Part shown: in pieces, positions 1 through 4,629 of the stretch
How the letters are laid out: the number at the start of each line of letters is the position of its first letter
Numbering within the stretch: the first letter of the stretch is position 1
NCBI GenBank assembly: GCA_027021325.1
Contig: JALUUN010000629.1
Location: 1-5,857 of the forward strand
DNA length: 5,857 bases
From: Planctomycetota bacterium
GTDB lineage: Bacteria > Planctomycetota > UBA1135
Direction: 5' to 3'
Made by a program: the position numbers and the translations under genes
The notes under the pieces: model-generated
What the model saw: the letters and a program-made list of their open reading frames with translations, nothing else
The model's database searches: none
What the model was told of the DNA's origin: nothing

Positions 1-1
1 G

Positions 2-55
2 CTGGTGGAGCGGCTGCACGAGACGATGCGTGGAGACGGCGGGACCGGGTCCTAG
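2..55 (+). CDS. C-terminal end of an upstream gene, possibly heat-inducible repressor HrcA (partial)
   Basis: Reading from base 2 gives 17 codons, LVERLHETMRGDGGTGS, then TAG at 53-55. The next gene, grpE, starts 27 bp later on the same strand. In many bacteria the gene directly before grpE is hrcA, the repressor that binds CIRCE operators. HrcA proteins end in a hydrophobic helix with a pattern like IPLVEYTARLL, and the visible LVERLHETM fits that loosely. The match is too short to identify the gene alone, so the HrcA call rests mainly on gene order. The body of the gene lies outside the window. Confidence 0.45.
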   Translation: MVERLHETMRGDGGTGS

Positions 56-72
56 AGGGCCCCGAAACGAAT

Positions 73-80
73 GGAGGAAG
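73..80 (+). promoter_or_regulatory. Ribosome binding site of grpE
   Basis: GGAGGAAG lies just before ATG 83 and is a near-perfect Shine-Dalgarno sequence. It overlaps the start of the longer alternative reading from ATG 71, and so decides the start in favour of 83. Confidence 0.75.
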
Positions 81-82
81 CC

Positions 83-700
83 ATGGACGAGAACGACGAA
101 CGACGCGAACGAACCGAGGGCGACGCCGAGGAGCGCGCCCACGCCGAGGCGGCGGTGGCCGCCGAGGCCGCTGCAGGGGAAGCCGCTGCGGAGACCACCC
201 CGGAGGAGGACGCCGCCTATTGGAAGGACCGCTTCCTCCGCGCCAACGCCGACCTGCAGAACGTCCGGCGGCGCGCCGCCGAGGACGTGGAGGCACGGGT
301 GGTTTCGCGGCTGGAGGCCATCCTGCACGACCTCATGGAGGTGGACGACTACCTGGCCCACGCGCTCGGCAACATCCCCGAGGACGTACGGCGGGCCGAG
401 CAGGCCGACGCCTTCCTCGCCGGCATCCAGGCCATCCGTGAGGCCCTGGAGCGGGTGCTGCGGACCCACGGGCTCGAGGTGGTCGAGCCGGCGGAGGGCG
501 AGCCCTTCGACCCCACCCTGCACGAGGCCCTGGAGATGCTCGAGGAGGAGGGGCTGCGGGAACCGCGGCTCGAGGTGGTGCGCCGCGGCTACCGCATCGG
601 CAACCGCATCCTGCGGCCGGCCAAGGTCCGGGTGGTGCGGCCGAAGGCGGCCGGGAGCGACTCGGAGACGGCCCCCGCGGAGGATTCGGACCGCGGCTGA
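83..700 (+). CDS. grpE: GrpE, nucleotide-exchange factor for the DnaK chaperone
   Basis: This is a 205-residue cytoplasmic co-chaperone that releases ADP from DnaK (Hsp70) so that substrate can cycle. The N-terminal 43 residues are acidic and Ala/Glu-rich, as in the disordered GrpE leader. A long helix follows (about 45-95), with the family core YWKDRFLRANADLQNVRRR at 46-64. The C-terminal beta domain carries GEPFDPTLHEAL (139-150) and the hallmark RRGYRIGNRILRPAKVRVV (167-185). The length is normal for the family. I chose ATG 83 over the in-frame ATG at 71 because GGAGGAAG at 73-80 lies 5-6 bases upstream of ATG 83 and makes a good ribosome binding site; the earlier ATG would add only four residues and has no such site. 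It is probably cotranscribed with the upstream gene. No dnaK or dnaJ follows, so those genes must be elsewhere. Confidence 0.95.
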   Translation: MDENDERRERTEGDAEERAHAEAAVAAEAAAGEAAAETTPEEDAAYWKDRFLRANADLQNVRRRAAEDVEARVVSRLEAILHDLMEVDDYLAHALGNIPEDVRRAEQADAFLAGIQAIREALERVLRTHGLEVVEPAEGEPFDPTLHEALEMLEEEGLREPRLEVVRRGYRIGNRILRPAKVRVVRPKAAGSDSETAPAEDSDRG

Positions 701-734
701 CGAGGGGCCGTCCCGATGCGGGCCGAGCCCCTCG
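701..734 (+). other. GC-rich hairpin directly after the grpE stop codon
   Basis: CGAGGGGC (701-708) is perfectly complementary to GCCCCTCG (727-734). Inside the loop, CCCG (712-715) can pair with CGGG (719-722) around an ATG triloop. The structure starts on the base after the grpE TGA. A purine G-tract (734-745), not a T-tract, follows it. It is therefore more likely a 3'-end stabilising or pause hairpin than a complete intrinsic terminator by itself. Confidence 0.5.
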
Positions 735-745
735 GGGGAGGGGGG

Positions 746-777
746 CGGCGGCCCGCCTGGCCGCGCCGGTGTTTTTT
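746..777 (+). terminator. Candidate intrinsic terminator of the grpE operon
   Basis: CGGC (746-749) pairs with GCCG (765-768), and GGCC (750-753) pairs with GGCC (759-762). A two-base bulge (763-764) and a five-base loop complete the stem. Three bases later comes a run of six T (772-777), which is conspicuous in such a GC-rich window. Stem plus T-run is the layout of a rho-independent terminator, though the bulge and the GTG spacer make it imperfect. It would separate the heat-shock genes from the peptidase gene. The rest of the 127-bp gap has no clear promoter; TACGAT at 781-786 could be a -10 box, but no good -35 lies upstream. Confidence 0.42.
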
Positions 778-827
778 CCCTACGATGGAAGTGGTTTCGT
801 CCGTCTCCTAGGGTGACCCGGAGTCCG

Positions 828-2513
828 ATGCTACGACCCTCTCGAATCCTGCTGACCCTGGCCGCGGTGGTCGCCGCGACCACCCTGGGCGCCGTTCCCG
901 CAGCGGCGCAGAAGCCCGGGAACAAGTACCGCGAGTTCCCGGCCTACGGCTTCCGCTTCAAGCCGCTCAAGGACTGGCTCGACGTCCCGGTGCGCGAGGA
1001 GATGGGCCAGCGCGGCATGATCGCCCAGTTCAAGGCCGAGAAGCCCGTCTACGTCAAGGTCGAAGGCAACCGACGCCCCCCCGTCACGCCCATGTTGGAC
1101 GTGATCAAGCTCGAGCCGAAGAAGGCCTCCACCGATTCCGGGAGCAAGAGCGGCGGACTGCGGGGCGAGGTCGAGGTCGAGAAGACCGGCGACTACACCG
1201 CCAAGGACCTGGTCCTGGAGTTCTACGGAGGCAACCTGCGCAAGGCCGAGTTCGCCGAAGCCGAGGTCGAGGAGGAGACCGTCCGCATCAAGAAGGGCTT
1301 CGAGGCCAGGCGCGAGCGCGTCCCGGCCTTCCTGGTCTCGGGGGGCATCGCCCTGGACATGGTGTTCGACGTCTGGACCTTCCCTCTCGCCGACTTCAAG
1401 GCGGTGTTCGTCTGGACCTATCCGCTCCAGGACCAGAAGGCCTGGGGCAAGGCCGTGGAGCGCTCCATGAAGAGCTTCAAGGTCATGGAGGTCGAGGAGG
1501 AGCTCGGCTCCAAACCCGAGGGCGACGACGACTACGAGAAGATCCTGGCCTATCACCAGAGGGAGGTCGCCCAGACGCCGGGCTGGCGCATCGTCGAGAC
1601 GCCGAGCAAGCGCTTCATCATCAAGACCAGCCTCGACGACAAGCGCAAGATCAGGGAGATCATCCAGCGGCTCGAGGCTTCGCGCGACCTGTTCGAGAAG
1701 GACTTCCCGCCGGAAGAGCCCATCGAGCACGTGTCGGTGGTGCGCATCTGCTCCAACGCCGAGGAGTTCCACACCTACGGCGGCACCGGCGGCGGGGTCG
1801 CCGGCTGGTTCAACCCGAGGACCACGGAGCTGGTGCTCTACTTCGATCCGAACAGCTCCAAGGAGTTCGCCAACGCGGTGATGACCCACGAGGGGTTCCA
1901 CCAGTACTGCCACTTCCTGTTCCACGAGGCCGAGGCCCATCGCTGGTTCGACGAGGGCCACGGCGACTACTACGGCGGCTTCGACCTCAAGGGGCGGCGG
2001 CTGGTCGCCGACGACAAGATGCCGAGCGGGCTGGACCGCAAGCCCGAGATCAAGCGGATGGTGCGGGAGGGCACCTACAAGCCGATCTCGGTCCACATCC
2101 GCCAGAACCATCCGCAGTGGCAGAACCAGGGGCCGACCAACGTCTCGTGCTACGCCCAGTCGTGGTCCATCATCTACTTCCTGCGCCAGGGGATGGAGCG
2201 CAAGGTGTCGCGCAAGTACTGGAAGGAGGAGTACGCCGACATCATCCCGAACTACATCCGGGTGCTCTCGACGGAGTACGCCAAGGCTTTGAGTGCGGCC
2301 CGCGCCGAGCGGCAGGCGTTGCTCGACGAGATGATCGAGCGGGGCGCGTCCAAGGAGGACATCGCGCGGATGCGCGAGACCCTGAAGGACATCCGGCTCG
2401 GCGAACAGGAACGAAGCCGGATCTGGGCCCAGGCCATGGCGGAGTCCTGGGGCAAGATCGACGAGGACGAGTTCGAGGAGCGCTGGAAGGCCTACGTGCT
2501 GGAAGAGCTCTGA
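828..2513 (+). CDS. Secreted gluzincin-type zinc metallopeptidase, DUF1570-like, with a PsbP/DUF1795-like N-terminal domain
   Basis: The protein has 561 residues. Residues 1-28 form a signal peptide: Arg at 3 and 6, a hydrophobic core of Leu/Ala/Val, and a VPAAAQ cleavage region. The mature protein is therefore exported. Residues about 36-220 resemble the PsbP/DUF1795 fold: FPAYGFRFKPLKDW at the start and AVERSMKSFKVM at the end. Residues about 250-460 form the peptidase. HEGFH (354-358) is an HExxH zinc site with E355 as catalytic base, and WFDEG (373-377) gives the third ligand E376, 18 residues later as in gluzincins. CYAQSWSIIYFLRQG (441-455) follows, as in DUF1570 proteins. The tail (about 480-561) is charged and helical. 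ATG 828 is chosen because the signal peptide begins there and GGAG (820-823) precedes it; the same frame stays open further upstream, but this is a high-GC artefact that overlaps grpE. Target unknown. Confidence 0.82.
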   Translation: MLRPSRILLTLAAVVAATTLGAVPAAAQKPGNKYREFPAYGFRFKPLKDWLDVPVREEMGQRGMIAQFKAEKPVYVKVEGNRRPPVTPMLDVIKLEPKKASTDSGSKSGGLRGEVEVEKTGDYTAKDLVLEFYGGNLRKAEFAEAEVEEETVRIKKGFEARRERVPAFLVSGGIALDMVFDVWTFPLADFKAVFVWTYPLQDQKAWGKAVERSMKSFKVMEVEEELGSKPEGDDDYEKILAYHQREVAQTPGWRIVETPSKRFIIKTSLDDKRKIREIIQRLEASRDLFEKDFPPEEPIEHVSVVRICSNAEEFHTYGGTGGGVAGWFNPRTTELVLYFDPNSSKEFANAVMTHEGFHQYCHFLFHEAEAHRWFDEGHGDYYGGFDLKGRRLVADDKMPSGLDRKPEIKRMVREGTYKPISVHIRQNHPQWQNQGPTNVSCYAQSWSIIYFLRQGMERKVSRKYWKEEYADIIPNYIRVLSTEYAKALSAARAERQALLDEMIERGASKEDIARMRETLKDIRLGEQERSRIWAQAMAESWGKIDEDEFEERWKAYVLEEL

Positions 2514-2535
2514 CCGCGACCGGCGGTCGGCGTCA
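2511..2535. terminator. Inverted repeat joining two convergent stop codons, possible bidirectional terminator
   Basis: The 25 bp from the peptidase TGA (2511-2513) to the kinase stop (TCA on the plus strand, 2533-2535) form a dyad. TGAC (2511-2514) pairs with GTCA (2532-2535), then come two mismatched positions, then CGACC (2517-2521) pairs with GGTCG (2525-2529) around a GGC loop. Both stop codons sit in the base of the stem. No T-run follows on either strand, so efficient intrinsic termination is not certain. Confidence 0.4.
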
Positions 2536-3219
2536 GGATCGGGCGGCGCCGCGGTCGCCCGCCCCCTCCCGGTCGGCCCATCCGAGGAGGCGGCGGGTGA
2601 CGAACAGGTAGAGCCGCTTGCCGGTCCAACGCCACAGCCGTGCCGCCCACGACGGCCGGGCCAACAGTGCGCGCTCGCGCGGCGTCAACGCCGTCGGACA
2701 CCAGGTGCGTTTGTGCTTGAGCACGTGGCGCAGGTCCTCACGGGCCAGCAGGCGGAACCAGGCTCCTCGGCGGCGGTGGACGCGGGCCAGCTGGAAGTCC
2801 ACCAGCGCCGGAGCGCCGTCGTCCAGGACCAGGACGTTGGGCTCCTTGGCGAGGTCGTCGTGGGTCACGCTGCGGTGATGCATCGCCGCGACGCGACGCA
2901 GCAGGCGGGCGTGGAAGTCCGGGTCCCCGGCCCCGCCCTCCTGGAGCGGCCGACCGGGGAGCCACGGCCGCCACAGGCGGCCGCGTGGGTCGAGACGCGC
3001 CGGGGCCGGGAAGCCCTCCAACCCGGCCAGGCGGTCGAGGGCCCGGAGCTCGCGGCGCACGAGGTGACGGGCCAGCGGACGCAACGGACGCGGCGCGGCC
3101 GAGGGATCGCGGCGGACCCAGGAGCCGTCGCTAGAATCCACCCGCTCCACGCGGCCCAGGAGGTCCTCCTTGAGGAGCCGCGTCCGCGGCCCGTCCGCCC
3201 CCTCGCTCGACGCCGCCAT
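2533..3219 (-). CDS. Small kinase-like protein of the RIO/WaaP (LPS kinase) type
   Basis: The protein has 228 residues and no signal peptide, so it is probably cytoplasmic. The catalytic loop is HHRSVTHDDLAKEPNVLVL (114-132), with H120, catalytic D122 and metal-binding N128. The second metal motif, DFQ (141-143) in ALVDFQLA, replaces DFG. This pattern is known from small RIO-like and LPS-core (Kdo/heptose) kinases of Gram-negative bacteria. E57 in RRELRALDRL is a candidate helix-C glutamate. No clear ATP-binding lysine is visible in the N-lobe: the expected strand reads SWVRRDPS (33-40). The C-terminal third is rich in Arg and Trp and may lie near the membrane. ATG 3219 is chosen because LLKEDLLGRVERV just after it looks like the first strand of the domain. 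GTG 3150 is an alternative with AAGGAGG upstream at long spacing. It diverges from lpxB. The substrate is unknown; an LPS role is an inference. Confidence 0.68.
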   Translation of the reverse strand: MAASSEGADGPRTRLLKEDLLGRVERVDSSDGSWVRRDPSAAPRPLRPLARHLVRRELRALDRLAGLEGFPAPARLDPRGRLWRPWLPGRPLQEGGAGDPDFHARLLRRVAAMHHRSVTHDDLAKEPNVLVLDDGAPALVDFQLARVHRRRGAWFRLLAREDLRHVLKHKRTWCPTALTPRERALLARPSWAARLWRWTGKRLYLFVTRRLLGWADREGAGDRGAARS

Positions 3220-3227
3220 CGCCCCAG

Positions 3228-4577
3228 ATGCTAGCAGCGAAGCTCGACCTCGCCCGGGAGACGGCGGCCGCGACCGGCGCCCTGCTCCTGGCCGCGCCCC
3301 GACACGCGCTGGCGCCGCTGCGGCGGCGAGCCCGACGGGCCGAGTTCGCCGCCCTGGAACGCGAGGCCGCGGCGGCGCCCGTCCCCGAGGCCCCCCCGCA
3401 GGTGACGCTGCGCGACCTCGTCCTGTCGTGCGGTGACGCTTCCGGCGAAGCCCACGCCCTGGCGCTGGTCACGGAACTGCGCCGTCGTCACCCCGGGTTG
3501 CGGGTCCGCGGCTTCGGCGGCTCTCGACTCGCCGCCGCCGGGATGGAGGTCTGGGAGCCGCTGGCCGACCTCAACGTGATGGGCTTCCGCGCCGTCGCGG
3601 GTCTCTTGCCGCTGTTCTTCCGCTCGGTGGAGCGCTTCGCCGCCGAGCTGCGCCGCGAGCCGCCCGACGCCGTGGTGCTGGTGGACTACCCGGGCCTGAA
3701 CCAACGTCTGCTGCGCATCGCCGCGCGCCGCGGCGTGCCGGTGGTGGACCACCTGGCGCCGCAGACCTGGGCCTGGGCGCCGTGGCGGGCCCGCGACTTC
3801 GCGCGCGCCGACGCCCTGACCACCCTGTTCCCCTTCGAGGCGGACTGGTGGCGACGCCGCGGCGGTCGCGCCCGCTTCGTCGGCCACCCCGCCGGCGACG
3901 CCCTGCACGCGGTGCTGGCGTCACCGCCGCCGCGGCCGGCCGAGGTCGCCGGCGACGCTCCGCTGATCGGATTGATGCCCGGCAGCCGACGCCGCGAGGT
4001 CGAGGACAACCTGCCGAACCTGCTGGCCGCCGCCGAACTGCTGGCGACGCGCGACCCGAGCCGGCGCTTCGTCCTGCCGCACCGGCGGCGCGAACTGGCC
4101 CCCCTCCTCGACGCCCTGCTGGCCGAGGCCGCCGTGCCCGTCACCCGCCTGCCGGGGCGCTTCCACGAGGTGCTCCCCCACCTCACGGGGGCGCTGTGCG
4201 TCAGCGGGACGGCCAGCCTGGAAGCAGCGCTGGCCGGGGTGCCCACCGTGGTCACCTACGCCATCCCGTCGCGACTCGGCGCCGCCTTCGCACGGCACGC
4301 GCTGGCCGTACCCCACGTGGCCGCGGTCAACCTCCTCGCCGGCGAGGCGCTGCTGCCGGAACGGGTCGGCCGGCGGGTCCGGCCCGCGGACCTCGCCGCC
4401 GACCTGGAGGCCCTCCTCGAGCCCGGCCGCCGCGAGGCCCTGGTCACGCGTCTCCACGAACTGCGCCGCTGCTACGCTGCTCCGGGAACCGCGGCCCGCG
4501 CCGCCGGCGTGGTCGAGGAGGCCGTGCTGCGGCGCCGAACCGAAGGCGGTCCGGCGCGTTCTTCCCTGGAAGGCTGA
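3228..4577 (+). CDS. lpxB: Lipid-A-disaccharide synthase LpxB (glycosyltransferase family 19), with an N-terminal extension
   Basis: LpxB joins UDP-2,3-diacylglucosamine to lipid X, giving the beta-1,6 disaccharide of lipid A; it works at the inner face of the cytoplasmic membrane. Family blocks in order: SCGDASGEAHAL (67-78), GFGGSRLAAAGMEVWEPL (95-112), NVMGF (116-120), VDYPGLN (152-158) with D153 aligning to the E. coli active-site Asp, WAW (181-183), LFPFEADW (200-207), FVGHP (217-221), LMPGSRRREVE (249-259) with R254 and E257, and VSGTASLEAALAGVP (325-339) with E332. From ATG 3228 the product has 449 residues, against about 380-390 usually; the extra 60 or so at the N-terminus are rich in Ala, Arg and Leu. 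GTG 3402 would give 391 residues and remove the extension, so the start is uncertain. The codon bias of the extension is coding-like. The canonical GE(A/T)SGD motif reads GDASGE. Confidence 0.92.
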   Translation: MLAAKLDLARETAAATGALLLAAPRHALAPLRRRARRAEFAALEREAAAAPVPEAPPQVTLRDLVLSCGDASGEAHALALVTELRRRHPGLRVRGFGGSRLAAAGMEVWEPLADLNVMGFRAVAGLLPLFFRSVERFAAELRREPPDAVVLVDYPGLNQRLLRIAARRGVPVVDHLAPQTWAWAPWRARDFARADALTTLFPFEADWWRRRGGRARFVGHPAGDALHAVLASPPPRPAEVAGDAPLIGLMPGSRRREVEDNLPNLLAAAELLATRDPSRRFVLPHRRRELAPLLDALLAEAAVPVTRLPGRFHEVLPHLTGALCVSGTASLEAALAGVPTVVTYAIPSRLGAAFARHALAVPHVAAVNLLAGEALLPERVGRRVRPADLAADLEALLEPGRREALVTRLHELRRCYAAPGTAARAAGVVEEAVLRRRTEGGPARSSLEG

Positions 4578-4629
4578 CGCCGCCCACCGCCCCGCCCCTC
4601 CGTTCCCCTCCGTCCCCGTCGCGACTCCC
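4578..4629. other. C-rich spacer with a G-quadruplex motif on the minus strand
   Basis: The 52-bp gap between lpxB and the toroid gene is almost purine-free in its second half. Four runs of exactly four C occur at 4590-4593, 4595-4598, 4605-4608 and 4614-4617. On the minus strand (template for the downstream gene) this reads as four G4 runs with loops of 5, 6 and 1 bases, a canonical quadruplex pattern. The units CCCCTCCGT at 4595-4603 and 4605-4613 form a 10-bp tandem repeat. No Shine-Dalgarno sequence is visible before ATG 4630, so the toroid gene may depend on readthrough from lpxB or start without one. Confidence 0.55.

Noticed and set aside
734..751. Plus-strand G-rich tract as a G-quadruplex
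   Set aside because: Only two long G runs are present, followed by GG pairs, so it does not meet the usual four-run pattern.
30..827. Extension of the peptidase frame upstream through grpE as one long 827-residue protein
   Set aside because: The upstream part is Arg/Pro-rich out-of-frame translation of grpE. The signal peptide and ribosome binding site place the true start at 828.
831..2111. Long minus-strand open frame (426 codons) opposite the peptidase
   Set aside because: Its translation is low-complexity Leu/Val/Ala/Asp/Gly without family motifs, typical of the antisense of a GC-rich gene; the plus strand has HEGFH and a signal peptide.
3158..3170. Short inverted repeat AGGAGGTCCTCCT as an operator
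   Set aside because: It lies within the kinase coding region and arises from ordinary Lys-Glu-Asp-Leu-Leu codons; 6-bp arms are expected by chance at this GC content.
2713..3234. Plus-strand open frame opposite the kinase-like gene
   Set aside because: No domain signal, whereas the minus strand encodes HDDLAKEPN and VDFQ kinase motifs.
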